From DATFVA01 sp963721075 (lineage in GTDB: Bacteria; Bacteroidota; Ignavibacteria; Ignavibacteriales; Ignavibacteriaceae), in contig CAVRHV010000017.1 of NCBI GenBank assembly GCA_963721075.1, forward strand, positions 1 through 64,000: DNA of 64,000 nucleotides. Reading direction: 5' to 3'. The position numbers and the translations under genes are program-made. Each line of letters opens with the position of its first letter. Within the stretch, counting starts at the first letter, position 1. The notes beneath the pieces are model-generated. The model worked only from the letters and a program-made list of their open reading frames with translations, ran no database searches and was not told the DNA's origin. Positions 1 through 10,865 of this stretch are shown here, one piece after another.

Positions 1-660
1 ATTGTATAACGGATCTTTATCGTCATTGACATAAATGTACGAATCCAGCCTGCTGTCCTTAGTTCCTGAAAATTCTTTCCCGAATACGTTCATCGCATTG
101 TACTGAACATTAAAATCGAGATTTATAACACCCAGACTGAATAAAATTCCCGCTCCGGCGCCTAAACCCACTCTTGTTGCCGAGTTAATATCCTGTTCTG
201 AACTAGGTAATCCGTTGGGGGCTCCCTTAAATTCAACCTTCCCGCTGATACTGTTAATAGAAACAAAAGCATCAACATATGGTGAAATCGGGGACAATGG
301 TATGCTGAACTTGAATTCGGGTCCCAGTTTTATGGATAATATATTGTCTGTCGCTTTAATTGTCTTACTCAGATCATTTCCTGCTACACCGCCTTCAGTA
401 CTGAAGCTTGTGTAACCTATTTCTCCGAAAACATTAACGAACAGTAAGCCCAGCCTTGCCTTGGCGTGGAAATTAAATCCCGGGTCCATCCCGTATTTGG
501 TTCCGTTATAAAAATCTACGGGTTCTCCTCCGAAGTCTCCCGTTGGAACGGAATAACCAATCCCCGCTCCAGCCTGCACTGTTACCTGGGAATATGACTG
601 AATTGAAAATGATACCACTAATAGTATCACACTAATAAAAAGTAAATTTAAATTTCTCAT
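1..660 (-). CDS. Outer-membrane beta-barrel protein, 3' end cut by the window edge
   Basis: Reading leftward from an ATG at 660, the frame stays open for 220 codons to base 1 and continues outside the window. The first ~25 residues form a clear signal peptide (MRNLNLLF, hydrophobic core, cleavage near SYSQ). The rest alternates glycine/aromatic-rich strands (VQAGAGIGYSVPTGDFGG, IKLGPEFKFSIPLSP, VGLGAGAGILFSLG), the usual look of porin-family/OmpW-like barrels of Bacteroidota. A purine-rich AGGAGAAAAAA lies just before the start. It is probably a surface barrel of unknown ligand. The family call is inference from composition and strand pattern; no specific function can be assigned. Confidence 0.72.
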   Translation of the reverse strand, partial: MRNLNLLFISVILLVVSFSIQSYSQVTVQAGAGIGYSVPTGDFGGEPVDFYNGTKYGMDPGFNFHAKARLGLLFVNVFGEIGYTSFSTEGGVAGNDLSKTIKATDNILSIKLGPEFKFSIPLSPISPYVDAFVSINSISGKVEFKGAPNGLPSSEQDINSATRVGLGAGAGILFSLGVINLDFNVQYNAMNVFGKEFSGTKDSRLDSYIYVNDDKDPLYN

Positions 661-1028
661 TTTTTTCTCCTGTTTATTTATAAAGGACATACCAAATTAA
701 CTATAAACACTGAAATCATTGTTATAATAGATGTGATTATTAATTGACCTGCCCCCAATAAAGAGATCCAATTATTAAATTAGGATCAAAGGATAAAAAA
801 GATATGAGTAGCACCTAAATGAGTTTTGTAGATTTGGAATGCTGTAGCGATACGGTTACCCCGCCTGCACAGATTTCGTACCCATATTGTTTTAACCAGG
901 GTGAAACTTCCGTTATTGATCAAAATATGAATGTTTCGGGCTAAAAGGGAGAGAATTTCTTAACTGACGGGTTATTACTGTATAAGATCGTATATTTCAA
1001 ATTACACTGACAGATCGGTTCGAAGAAC
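661..1028. other. Intergenic, divergent promoters; possible 3' gene remnant
   Basis: This stretch separates the leftward barrel gene from the rightward glucan synthase, so it must hold both promoters, although I cannot pick convincing -33/-7 elements. On the minus strand between about 913 and 823 there is a short open stretch that reads WLKQYGYEICAGG and ends with a stop. It looks like the tail of a decayed gene, but I do not recognise the family and the evidence is weak. Confidence 0.35.
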
Positions 1029-4000
1029 ATGAAGGTAATTACCCCGAATATAAATGAGTCTATTTTACGTTTTAAGTCGCAGCTTAATGAAAACTCTCTT
1101 ATTAAAAAGTTTGCTGATACGGAACCTCCGCTGCGCGCGGAGTTGTTCAGTGCCGACCAGATGGAGCAGCACGGCAAAATACTTGCAGGATCTCATACCC
1201 TAACTACCAGGGATAAACATGAGCCAGTGCTTCTTAATCGCCTGGCGGAAAACGAGGATTTTCTTTTTGAAGTTCATGGGTTATTGATCGAAGCCCTTAA
1301 AGCAAAGCATGCGATTACACCTGCTTCGGAATGGCTGCTGGATAATTTTTATCTGATCGAAGAACAGATCCGTACGGGGAAAAAACACCTGCCCAAAGGT
1401 TATAGCCGTGAGCTGCCCAGACTCTCAAATGGTTTATCGAAAGGTCTGCCCCGTGTCTATGATATTGCACAGGAAATTATATCGCATGGGGATGGAAGGG
1501 TCGATCCGGAAAATCTTAACCGCTTCGTGTCTGCCTATCAGACTATAAATGTATTAAAGATAGGCGAATTATGGGCAATCCCGATCATGCTGCGGTTGGC
1601 ACTGATTGAGAATCTTCGCCGTGTTGCCGTAAGGGTTGCTGCCGGAAGGATCGAACGTAATTTAGCCGATGCCTGGGCAGATGAAATGATTGAAATGGTT
1701 GAGAAAGATCCTAAGAATCTGATTCAGGTCGTTGCCGATATGTCCAGGTCAGACCCGCCGATGACAACTCCTTTCGTTTCTGAACTTACCCGGAGACTGC
1801 AGGGTTTAAGCCATACTCTGTCTTCTGCACTTACATGGGTCGAACAAAGGCTTTCTGATTCAGGACAGACAGTTGAAAAGTTAATACGAATTGGGAATCA
1901 GCAGCAGGCGGCAGATCAGGTCTCTATCAGTAATAGTATCGGGAGCCTCCGTTTTCTCGAAACCATGAACTGGAAAAGTTTCGTTGAAACGATGAGTTCG
2001 GTTGAAAATATTCTGATGAAAGATCCGGCCGGCATTTACGGACAAATGGATTTCCTGACACGCGACCAGTACCGCCATGTTATAGAAAAAATAGCCAGGA
2101 ACAGTTCTCTTTCCGAAGAGGAAATTGCCCTGACGGCAATCCGTCTTTCAGAGGAGAGCACTGCAGTAAACGAACGTGATCCCCGTACCGCACACGTCGG
2201 ATACTACCTGATAGATAAAGGTTTAATGAAACTGGAATCGGCCTGTAATGCACGGTTCTCCCCGTTAAAGGATTTGGCAAAGATAAGCCGCAGGTTTCCT
2301 TTAATGATTTACAGCGGTTCAATTATACTATTCACTATCCTCATTACCGCCGCTATGTTAGTGCAGGTTTACGATAAAGGATTTGATGATTTGCAGCTTG
2401 TCCTTATGGGAATACTCTTTTTTATCGCTGCCGCTAATTTACCCCTTGCCCTTGTTAACTGGATCTCCACCCTGATTGTGAAGCCGGGACGATTACCAAG
2501 AATGGATTACCCGGAAGGGATACCGGCGGAATCTCGTACACTTGTCGTTATTCCTTCAATATTAATTAATGAAGATAATATAAGAGGACTGACCGAGGCA
2601 TTGGAAATACGTTTCCTGGGAAACCAGGATAGCAATCTTTACTATTGCCTTCTTACTGATTTTCAGGACTCTGATAAAGAATCTCTGCCGGAGGATGAAT
2701 CTCTTCAGCAGCTTGCCGCTAAAATGATTGAGGAGCTTAATGCAAAATATGAAGGTGATAATTTCTTTCTTTTTCACCGTCCCCGGAAATGGAATTCACA
2801 CGAGCGGAAGTGGATGGGTTACGAACGCAAAAGAGGGAAGCTTGAGGAACTGAATTCACTGCTGCGCGGCGGTTCAAAGGACATATTCTCTATGATCGTC
2901 GGTAATACTAATATTCTGCAGCAGGTTAAATACGTAATTACTCTTGACAGCGATACCCAATTACCGCGTGACTCAGCCAGGCAGCTGGTAGGAACAATGG
3001 ATCATCCCCTTAACCGCCCGCGCTATGATGAAATCAGAAAACGTGTATTTGAAGGCTATACTATATTACAGCCGCGGGTTGCAGTAAGCTTTCCCGGAAC
3101 AAATCGCACTCGTTATGCGGGTCTTTTCGGAAGCGAACCGGGAATTGATCCTTATACACGCACTATATCGGATGTTTACCAGGACGTATTCGGCGAAGGG
3201 TCATTTATCGGTAAAGGTATCTATGATGTTGACATGTTCGGGCAGGTTCTGAAGGGAAGATTTCCTGAGAATCAAATCCTGAGTCACGATCTTATTGAAG
3301 GCTGCTATGCGAGAGCGGGTTTGTTGAGTGATGTACAATTATTTGAAGAATATCCGTCACATTATTATACGGATGTAAAACGCCGGCACCGCTGGATCCG
3401 TGGGGATTGGCAATTAATAAGATGGCTGCTTCCGATCGTCCCAACTCTTAACGGTGGTTTGCACAGAAACCCGCTTTCCGGGCTTTCTCAATGGAAAATT
3501 GCTGATAATCTCCGGCGCAGTCTCACACCTCCTGCACTTACACTGCTGCTGCTATTGGGATGGACAGTACTTTCAGAACCATGGTTCTGGACCCTGGCAG
3601 TGATCGGAATTATTCTGATCCCTCCTCTTGTTATATCCATAGTTGATTTTTTTAACAAACCGGCAGATGTGCTTTTAAGGCAGCACCTGGCCGCAGCATT
3701 ACGATCCACCGGCGTACATCTTTCTCAGGCAGTCTTTACGATAATTACACTCCCATATGAAATGTTTTTTAGTCTGGATGCGATTATTCGTACACTATGG
3801 AGAACAATGATTTCGCATAAAAAACTTCTCGAGTGGAATCCGTCCGTCCACCGCAGCAGACACATTACCCTGCCCGATTCCTTCCGGAAAATGTGGATCG
3901 CCCCGGCTATCGTTATCTCTTCAATTATCTATTTCGTGTTTGTAAAACAAAGTTTGCCTGCTGCAGCTCTGCCCGTATTATTTCTCTGGTTCCTGTCTCC

Positions 4001-7000
4001 GTATTTTGTCTGGTGGATCAGTCTGCCTCCCGCACGTCCCGGAGTAATTTTATCCGCTGCAGAAAAATTATTTTTAAGAGAAATCGCCCGAAAAACCTGG
4101 TCATTCTTTCATACTTTTGTGGGTCCCGAAGACCATTGGCTGCCTCCTGATAACTACCAGGAAAATCCCGTTGGCGTGGTTGCACACAGAACTTCACCGA
4201 CAAACATTGGATTGTCGCTCCTGGCCAATTTGTCCGCTTATGATTTTGGTTATATAACTACCGGGGAACTGATAGATCGTATTTCAAAAACTTTTAACAC
4301 TATGGAGGAGCTTGACCGGTACCACGGACATTTTTTCAACTGGTATGATACACAAACTTTAACGCCTTTATCTCCCCTTTACATTTCATCTGTCGACAGC
4401 GGAAATCTCTTGGGTCACCTGCTTACCCTCAGACAGGGTCTTCTTTCACTCCCTGATAAAAAAATAATGAGTAAACAAGTATTTGAAGGAATAAGTGACT
4501 CATTAAGGATTCTTATCAATGCTGCGGGGGAGATTCATGATGACAGGCTGGCTCAATTTAAGAAGGACCTGGATTTAATAACAACTTCTCCGCTCAATTC
4601 CCTTAGAGATTTTTTCCGAAGTCTTGAAAAATTTGCATCATTTAGTATCGAAATAGAAAACAGTTTTTCAACAAATAACAATAATGAAATTAAACAGCTG
4701 GCTGCTGCGCTCGCAGACCAGTGCCGCAGTTCCCTTGATGAATTAATATTTCTTGTCCCCTGGCATAATGTACCGGATTCTTCTGCTCTGAGAGATTTTA
4801 TGATGGACGATGAAATACCTACACTGCGCAGATTAGCAGAACCTGAACTGTCGTCGGCCGGTTTCGAAGATCCTTCTGTTAACGTCTCCGGGAAAAGCAA
4901 ACTTCCGGAGGAAATAGAAATAATTCGTCAGGCCAGTACACGCGCAAGTGAGCGTATTGCAGTCATTGAACGTCTTGCTGCACAAGCCGGCAAATTTGCC
5001 CTGATGGACTTTAATTTTCTCTATGACAAATCGCGCCATTTGCTTTCGGTCGGGTATAGTGTGAATGAAAGACGAAGGGACTCAAGCTACTACGATCTGC
5101 TTGCCTCTGAGGCAAGATTAAGCAGCTTCGTGGGGATTGCGCAGGGACAGCTTCCGCAGGAAAGCTGGTTCGCATTAGGCAGGCTGCTTACCACTGCAGG
5201 CGGGGATCCCATTCTTCTTTCCTGGAGCGGTTCAATGTTCGAGTACCTGATGCCGCTGCTGGTAATGCCTACCTACGAGAACACTTTACTGCACCAGACA
5301 TATAAAGCTGCAGTAAAGGTTCAGATTGAATATGGAAAAAACCGCGGAGTTCCATGGGGAATATCTGAATCAGGTTATAATATCGTGGATGTTAATCTCA
5401 ATTACCAGTACCGTGCATTCGGTGTTCCGGGGGTGGGACTAAAGCGGGGACTGGCCGATGACCTGGTTATCGCTCCTTATGCTACGGCACTCGCCCTGAT
5501 GATCGAACCAAAGGAAGCTTGTCTGAATCTTCAGCGGCTGGCAGAAGATGGTTTGCTGGGAGAATTTGGTTTTTATGAAGCTGTTGATTATACGAAATCA
5601 CGCCTTCCGCGGGGGCTATCGAGTGTGATAATCAAATCTTTTATGACACATCACCAGGGAATGAGCCTGCTGTCTCTTGCATATCTGATCCTGAACCGCC
5701 AGATGCAAAAGCGATTCAGATCGGATCCCCTGTTAAAAGCCACTATGCTGCTGCTTCAGGAAAGAATTCCTAAGTCAACAATATTCCATTCACATGACTC
5801 AGGGCTTACGGATACTCCAATTAAATCCGGAGGTACGGAAATCCCGGTGCAGGTAATCAATAATCCCGATACACGGGTTCCTGAAGTGCATCTGTTGTCA
5901 AACGGCAGATACCACGTAATGGTTACCAACGCCGGTGGAGGCTGCAGCAAATGGAAAGATATTCAGGTTACGCGATGGCGTGAGGATTATACACGTGACA
6001 ATTGGGGTACTTTCTGTTATATCCGGGATGAAACCAGTGGTGAATTTTGGTCAACAGCGCATCAACCAACGCTGAAACGTTCAAAATCTTATGAAGTTAT
6101 TTTTTCTGAAGGATTAGCGGAATTCCGGCGCAGCGATCAGAACATTGATATGCATACAGAGATTGTTGTCTCTCCCGAAGACGATACCGAACTTCGCAGA
6201 ATTCATCTTACGAACAAGTCGCGCGTCAGCAGGACCATTGAAATTACCAGTTACGCAGAAGTAGTTCTTGCCTCTGCTGCTTCTGACAATCTGCATCCTG
6301 CATTCAGTAATTTGTTTGTACACACCGAGTTGCTCCCTGAGCGGAATTCAATCCTCTGCACGAGGAGGCCAAGATCAGTGGAAGAAAAAACACCATTTAT
6401 GTTTCATATGATGGCGGGGCGAGGGGTAAATAAGGGAAAGACTTCTTATGAAACAGACCGGATGCAGTTTATTGGCCGCGGGAACACAAGTGCTTTTCCC
6501 AGAGCAATGAAAGATCCCGGCCCTCTTTCCGGCAGCCAGGGCTCAGTACTTGATCCCATAGTTTCAATCCGTTATAAATTAACTCTTGAACCTGAGGAAA
6601 CTGCTGCAATAGATATGGTTTTCGGAATGTGTGAAACCCGGGATTCAGCCCTGACCCTTATTGATAAGTATCAGGACAGACGGCTCGCCAACAGGGTCTT
6701 CGAGCTTGCCTGGACACACAGCCAGGTAACATTGCGGCAGTTGAATGCCTCAGAGGGCGATGCACAAATTTTCAGGCGTATCGCCAGCTCAATCATTTAC
6801 GGAAATTCATCTATGCGAGCCAATCCAGAAGTAATTATGAAAAATCGCAGGGGGCAATCCGGGTTGTGGGGTTATGCTATTTCCGGTGATTTGCCGATCG
6901 TGCTGCTGAAGATTGAAAATGTGGACAATATAAGCCTCGTTCGTCAGCTTGTCCAGGCTCATTCATACTGGAGATTGAAAGGTTTAGCTGTCGACCTGGT

Positions 7001-9740
7001 GATCTGGAATGAAGACCGTGCCGGTTACAGGCAGTTATTGCAGGAACAAATTCTGATGCTGATTACCGCAGGTGTAGAAGCAGGACTGGTTGATAAATCA
7101 GGTGGAATATTTGTAAGACAGTCTGATCAGATATCCAGCGAGGATCGGATCCTCATCCAGACAGCTGCCCGTGTAATTATCTCCGATCAATTGGGAACCC
7201 TTGAGCAGCAGCTTAACAAACTGAACATTGAAAAAGTGCCGGTCAGACCTTTCAAAGCAGTGCGGAATCATAGGGTGCTGCAGGATGACACCCCGATTCC
7301 CCGTAAAGATTTGATCTTCTTTAACGGAGTGGGAGGGTTCACACCTGATGGTCGTGAATATATAATTACAACCTCAATTAACCAGGTTACCCCGGCTCCA
7401 TGGGTAAATGTGATTGCAAATCGGGATTTTGGAACAGTTGTTTCGGAAAGCGGCCCGACATATACCTGGAGTACAAATGCGCATGAATTCCGGCTTACTC
7501 CCTGGAACAATGATCCAGTCAGCAATTCAAGCGGAGAAGCTTTTTACATTCGTGATGAGGATACCGGTCACTATTGGTCACCTTCACCATTGCCTGTCCG
7601 GGGAAATGGTGCATATGCCAGCCGTCATGGATTCGGCTACAGTGTTTTTGAACATACGGAAAATGGTATCCGTACGGAGCTCTGGATATATTGCGCAACA
7701 GATACCTCGATCAAGTTTTCAGTATTAAAGGTACGAAATGAATCAGGCAGATCCTGCAGGCTGTCCTGTACGGGTTATGTAGAGCTGGTCCTTGGTGATC
7801 TGCATCCAAAAACAGGTATGCATATTATAACAAAAATTGATCCCGTGAGCTCAGCCATATTTGCACGGAATCCTTACAATTCAGAATTTGCCAACAGGGT
7901 TGTCTTCTTTCAGACAGACAGTGCACCTGAAAGTCTAACCGGTGACCGCACTGAATTCATTGGCCGAAATGGTTCACTCCAGAGCCCTGCGGCTATGACC
8001 GGTTCTGCTCTTTCCGGTCATATGGGCGCAGGTCTTGATCCGTGTGCGGCCATCAGGGTTTCTTTTGAACTTGCCGAAGATCAGGAACGTGAGGTCATTT
8101 TTAAATTCGGTGCAGGGAGTAATGAGGATGATGCAATTAAAATACTCCGCCGCTTCCAGGGATCGGATGCAGCCCGTAAGGCACTGGAGGCTGTATGGAA
8201 TTACTGGAATAAAACACTTGGTGCGGTTCAGATCGAGACGCCGGATACCGCCATGGATATATTAACTAACGGATGGCTGTTGTATCAGACACTGGCATGC
8301 CGCATATGGGCACGAAGCGGATATTACCAGTCGGGCGGAGCTTTCGGTTTCCGGGATCAGCTTCAGGATGTAATGTCGCTTATTCATACTGAGCCGGTCC
8401 TGACAAGAAATCACCTTTTACTTTGCGCAAGCCGGCAATTCCGGGAAGGAGACGTGCAGCATTGGTGGCACCCGCCGGCTGGCCGTGGTGTAAGGACGCA
8501 TTGCTCGGATGATTATCTCTGGCTGCCTTTGGCGGTTTGCCGGTATGTACAAAGTACAGGCGATACAGGTGTGCTGAATGAATCTGTATATTTCCTGGAA
8601 GGTCATACAATTAACCCTGACGTTGATTCCTATTATGATCTTCCGGCCATTGCTGAAGAATCCGGAAGTTTATACCAGCATTGTGTCCGGTCTATTGTAA
8701 GAGGATTAAGATTTGGTGATCATGGTTTGCCGCTGATCGGAGGCGGTGATTGGAACGACGGAATGAATATGGTTGGAATTGAAGGAAAAGGTGAAAGTGT
8801 TTGGTTAGGATTCTTCCTTTATGAAGTACTGATCCGGTTCGCAGAGATTGCAGAAATGCAGGGCGATATTCCATTCTCGGAACGGTGTAAAGCTGAAGCC
8901 TCCGAGTTGCAGAAAAACATAGATCAAAACGGCTGGGATGGCGAATGGTACCGAAGAGCTTATTTTGATGATGGCACACCGCTCGGATCCGCTGTTAACC
9001 CGGAATGCAGAATCGATTCAATCGTGCAAAGCTGGTCGGTTCTTTCAGGGGCCGGTGATAAAGCCAGGTCACGCATGGCTATGCAGGCATTAGATGACTA
9101 CCTTGTAAATCGCGATAATAAACTAATTCAGCTTCTGGATCCGCCGTTCGATAAATCAGATTTAAACCCGGGGTATATAAAAGGCTACGTTCCCGGCGTA
9201 AGAGAGAATGGGGGGCAATATACACATGCTGCAATCTGGGCCGCCATGGCTTTCGCGGCTCTGGGTGATAGTAAACGCGCGTGGGAACTGCTGCAGATTA
9301 TCATTCCGATCAATCATTCTTTAACGCCGGAAGATATAGCCGTATACAAAGTTGAACCCTATGTTGTTGCCGCCGATATCTATGCGGTAGAGCCTCATAC
9401 CGGCCGCGGAGGCTGGACCTGGTACACCGGATCGGCGGGATGGCTGTACCGTCTTATTCTAGAATCACTGCTGGGATTAAGACTTGAAGCGGATAAACTA
9501 TATATTGAACCTTGCATTCCCGCTGACTGGGAGATCTATAAAGTGAATTACAGATACCGGGCAACTATTTACCACATTACAGTTTACCAGGTACACGATG
9601 CGGATACTTATCTGAGTATAAAAGTTGATGGAGAACAGAAGCAAGATAAAGTAATTTCCCTTGTTGATGACCGGCAGGAACATAATGTACAGGTTAAATT
9701 GAATTGGTCTGAATCGATTCCGGAAAATCTTAATAGATAA
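1029..9740 (+). CDS. ndvB: Cyclic beta-1,2-glucan synthase (GT84 + glucoamylase-like + GH94)
   Basis: This 2903-residue membrane enzyme of the NdvB/Cgs family makes periplasmic beta-1,2-glucan from UDP-glucose. The N-terminal ~420 residues precede two membrane segments (about 425-480). The GT84 transferase follows, with the DSDTQ motif near 640 and RHRWIRGDWQ near 785, then further membrane pairs near 834-875 and 958-1000. A glucoamylase-like domain has PWGISESGYN near 1440 and THHQGMS near 1540. The C-terminal GH94 phosphorylase-like half contains two beta-sandwich modules and the catalytic-type GGGDWNDGM near 2571. In the family, GH94 trims and GT84 polymerises and cyclises. Its length is normal for the family and the frame is intact. 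Start: the first ATG after the upstream stops; the ribosome site is weak. It stands alone, divergent from a barrel gene. The family is classically known from Rhizobiales; cyclisation here is inference. Confidence 0.9.
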   Translation: MKVITPNINESILRFKSQLNENSLIKKFADTEPPLRAELFSADQMEQHGKILAGSHTLTTRDKHEPVLLNRLAENEDFLFEVHGLLIEALKAKHAITPASEWLLDNFYLIEEQIRTGKKHLPKGYSRELPRLSNGLSKGLPRVYDIAQEIISHGDGRVDPENLNRFVSAYQTINVLKIGELWAIPIMLRLALIENLRRVAVRVAAGRIERNLADAWADEMIEMVEKDPKNLIQVVADMSRSDPPMTTPFVSELTRRLQGLSHTLSSALTWVEQRLSDSGQTVEKLIRIGNQQQAADQVSISNSIGSLRFLETMNWKSFVETMSSVENILMKDPAGIYGQMDFLTRDQYRHVIEKIARNSSLSEEEIALTAIRLSEESTAVNERDPRTAHVGYYLIDKGLMKLESACNARFSPLKDLAKISRRFPLMIYSGSIILFTILITAAMLVQVYDKGFDDLQLVLMGILFFIAAANLPLALVNWISTLIVKPGRLPRMDYPEGIPAESRTLVVIPSILINEDNIRGLTEALEIRFLGNQDSNLYYCLLTDFQDSDKESLPEDESLQQLAAKMIEELNAKYEGDNFFLFHRPRKWNSHERKWMGYERKRGKLEELNSLLRGGSKDIFSMIVGNTNILQQVKYVITLDSDTQLPRDSARQLVGTMDHPLNRPRYDEIRKRVFEGYTILQPRVAVSFPGTNRTRYAGLFGSEPGIDPYTRTISDVYQDVFGEGSFIGKGIYDVDMFGQVLKGRFPENQILSHDLIEGCYARAGLLSDVQLFEEYPSHYYTDVKRRHRWIRGDWQLIRWLLPIVPTLNGGLHRNPLSGLSQWKIADNLRRSLTPPALTLLLLLGWTVLSEPWFWTLAVIGIILIPPLVISIVDFFNKPADVLLRQHLAAALRSTGVHLSQAVFTIITLPYEMFFSLDAIIRTLWRTMISHKKLLEWNPSVHRSRHITLPDSFRKMWIAPAIVISSIIYFVFVKQSLPAAALPVLFLWFLSPYFVWWISLPPARPGVILSAAEKLFLREIARKTWSFFHTFVGPEDHWLPPDNYQENPVGVVAHRTSPTNIGLSLLANLSAYDFGYITTGELIDRISKTFNTMEELDRYHGHFFNWYDTQTLTPLSPLYISSVDSGNLLGHLLTLRQGLLSLPDKKIMSKQVFEGISDSLRILINAAGEIHDDRLAQFKKDLDLITTSPLNSLRDFFRSLEKFASFSIEIENSFSTNNNNEIKQLAAALADQCRSSLDELIFLVPWHNVPDSSALRDFMMDDEIPTLRRLAEPELSSAGFEDPSVNVSGKSKLPEEIEIIRQASTRASERIAVIERLAAQAGKFALMDFNFLYDKSRHLLSVGYSVNERRRDSSYYDLLASEARLSSFVGIAQGQLPQESWFALGRLLTTAGGDPILLSWSGSMFEYLMPLLVMPTYENTLLHQTYKAAVKVQIEYGKNRGVPWGISESGYNIVDVNLNYQYRAFGVPGVGLKRGLADDLVIAPYATALALMIEPKEACLNLQRLAEDGLLGEFGFYEAVDYTKSRLPRGLSSVIIKSFMTHHQGMSLLSLAYLILNRQMQKRFRSDPLLKATMLLLQERIPKSTIFHSHDSGLTDTPIKSGGTEIPVQVINNPDTRVPEVHLLSNGRYHVMVTNAGGGCSKWKDIQVTRWREDYTRDNWGTFCYIRDETSGEFWSTAHQPTLKRSKSYEVIFSEGLAEFRRSDQNIDMHTEIVVSPEDDTELRRIHLTNKSRVSRTIEITSYAEVVLASAASDNLHPAFSNLFVHTELLPERNSILCTRRPRSVEEKTPFMFHMMAGRGVNKGKTSYETDRMQFIGRGNTSAFPRAMKDPGPLSGSQGSVLDPIVSIRYKLTLEPEETAAIDMVFGMCETRDSALTLIDKYQDRRLANRVFELAWTHSQVTLRQLNASEGDAQIFRRIASSIIYGNSSMRANPEVIMKNRRGQSGLWGYAISGDLPIVLLKIENVDNISLVRQLVQAHSYWRLKGLAVDLVIWNEDRAGYRQLLQEQILMLITAGVEAGLVDKSGGIFVRQSDQISSEDRILIQTAARVIISDQLGTLEQQLNKLNIEKVPVRPFKAVRNHRVLQDDTPIPRKDLIFFNGVGGFTPDGREYIITTSINQVTPAPWVNVIANRDFGTVVSESGPTYTWSTNAHEFRLTPWNNDPVSNSSGEAFYIRDEDTGHYWSPSPLPVRGNGAYASRHGFGYSVFEHTENGIRTELWIYCATDTSIKFSVLKVRNESGRSCRLSCTGYVELVLGDLHPKTGMHIITKIDPVSSAIFARNPYNSEFANRVVFFQTDSAPESLTGDRTEFIGRNGSLQSPAAMTGSALSGHMGAGLDPCAAIRVSFELAEDQEREVIFKFGAGSNEDDAIKILRRFQGSDAARKALEAVWNYWNKTLGAVQIETPDTAMDILTNGWLLYQTLACRIWARSGYYQSGGAFGFRDQLQDVMSLIHTEPVLTRNHLLLCASRQFREGDVQHWWHPPAGRGVRTHCSDDYLWLPLAVCRYVQSTGDTGVLNESVYFLEGHTINPDVDSYYDLPAIAEESGSLYQHCVRSIVRGLRFGDHGLPLIGGGDWNDGMNMVGIEGKGESVWLGFFLYEVLIRFAEIAEMQGDIPFSERCKAEASELQKNIDQNGWDGEWYRRAYFDDGTPLGSAVNPECRIDSIVQSWSVLSGAGDKARSRMAMQALDDYLVNRDNKLIQLLDPPFDKSDLNPGYIKGYVPGVRENGGQYTHAAIWAAMAFAALGDSKRAWELLQIIIPINHSLTPEDIAVYKVEPYVVAADIYAVEPHTGRGGWTWYTGSAGWLYRLILESLLGLRLEADKLYIEPCIPADWEIYKVNYRYRATIYHITVYQVHDADTYLSIKVDGEQKQDKVISLVDDRQEHNVQVKLNWSESIPENLNR

Positions 9741-9753
9741 TCTGTTTCCGGAA
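9718..9753 (+). terminator. Weak hairpin at the end of the glucan synthase gene
   Basis: TTCCGGAAA and TTTCCGGAA form nine-base arms around an 18-base loop that contains the stop codon. There is no T tract, so its role as a transcription terminator is uncertain. Confidence 0.3.
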
Positions 9754-9872
9754 AAGCAACAGATCGCTCCTTTTCTATCAACCTATTTCAGAACGGTTCA
9801 ACCCGATGCAGATGCTGCCAGGGTTTCCAGCAAACAAATTATGTTCTACTATTATGGGTTCGCAAGGACATA

Positions 9873-10826
9873 TTAATATGCTAATTCGGGATAATGCTTA
9901 ACGTTAATAACTACGTGGCCTTTTTTATGTCCTTTGTCTACATAACGATGTGCTTCAACAATTTCTTCGAGCGTGTAGCACCTGTCAATAACTGTCTTTA
10001 TTGCTCCTTTATCACATAGTTCTTTGAGATAGTGCAGATCTTCTATCTTTAATCTGATATTTGTGGTTATTGAAAGTACATTAAGATAACGTCCTGTCTT
10101 GTTCAAAGCTTTTTTTCGTTTTGATGCCGGTATCTTCCCCACCGCGTCAAATATAATATCGTATTTCTCACTTCCCTGACTAAAATCTTCTCTTGTATAA
10201 TCAATAGCTTTATCCGCACCGAGTGATTTTACCAGATCCAGGTTTGAAGTGCTGCAGACTGCGGTTACTTCAGTACCAAAATATTTGGCAAGTTGTATCG
10301 CATAGGTCCCTACACTTCCCGAGGCACCATAAATCAATACTTTCTGTCCCTTCATGATTCCTGCCTTCCTTAGGTACAGCAGGGCTGTTAAACCCCCGTT
10401 GGATACCGGGGCGGCTTCCTGGTAACTCATATTCTCCGGCTTAAGTGCAATTATCCCCTTTTCTGGCATGCACCGGTATTGGACGTAAGCGCCAAACCCG
10501 AATTCCGTGGTCGCAAATACCGCATCGCCCTTCTTAAATAAAGTTGCTTCGCTTCCCGTTTCTACAACCTCTCCGGCCAGCTCCATTCCGAATATCTCTT
10601 TCCTTGGTTTTCTGAATCCGATCACTAAGCGTATCATCATCCTGAAAATGATATTTTTAACTGGTCCCATTCCCGGATCTAACCGCCGTACTTTTGTATC
10701 GCCTATATGAACCGTAGTGGCATATACTTTTATCAGTATTTCGTTTTTTTTAGGAGTTGGTTTTTCAATTTCTTTAATCTGAAGAACTTCCGGCGGGCCA
10801 TACTTAGTACAAATGACTGCTTCCAT
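9873..10826 (-). CDS. Zinc-less MDR-family NAD(P)-dependent oxidoreductase (quinone reductase-like)
   Basis: A 317-residue medium-chain dehydrogenase/reductase. Residues 1-130 form the GroES-like part (PPEVLQIKEIEKP, GMELAGEVVETG). The Rossmann domain carries the nucleotide-binding GASGSVGTYAIQLAKYFG near residue 165 and GADKAIDY, followed by VIDRCYTLEEIVEAHRYVD typical of quinone oxidoreductase-like MDRs. Structural and catalytic zinc ligands of true alcohol dehydrogenases are absent, so it probably reduces quinones or enones with NADPH. The length is normal for the family. It is a single gene read leftward, next to decayed sequence on its upstream side. The substrate is unknown. Confidence 0.85.
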   Translation of the reverse strand: MEAVICTKYGPPEVLQIKEIEKPTPKKNEILIKVYATTVHIGDTKVRRLDPGMGPVKNIIFRMMIRLVIGFRKPRKEIFGMELAGEVVETGSEATLFKKGDAVFATTEFGFGAYVQYRCMPEKGIIALKPENMSYQEAAPVSNGGLTALLYLRKAGIMKGQKVLIYGASGSVGTYAIQLAKYFGTEVTAVCSTSNLDLVKSLGADKAIDYTREDFSQGSEKYDIIFDAVGKIPASKRKKALNKTGRYLNVLSITTNIRLKIEDLHYLKELCDKGAIKTVIDRCYTLEEIVEAHRYVDKGHKKGHVVINVKHYPELAY

Positions 10827-10865
10827 AAATATCTCTCTCTGATTAATATAGTGATTTAAGCTGTT

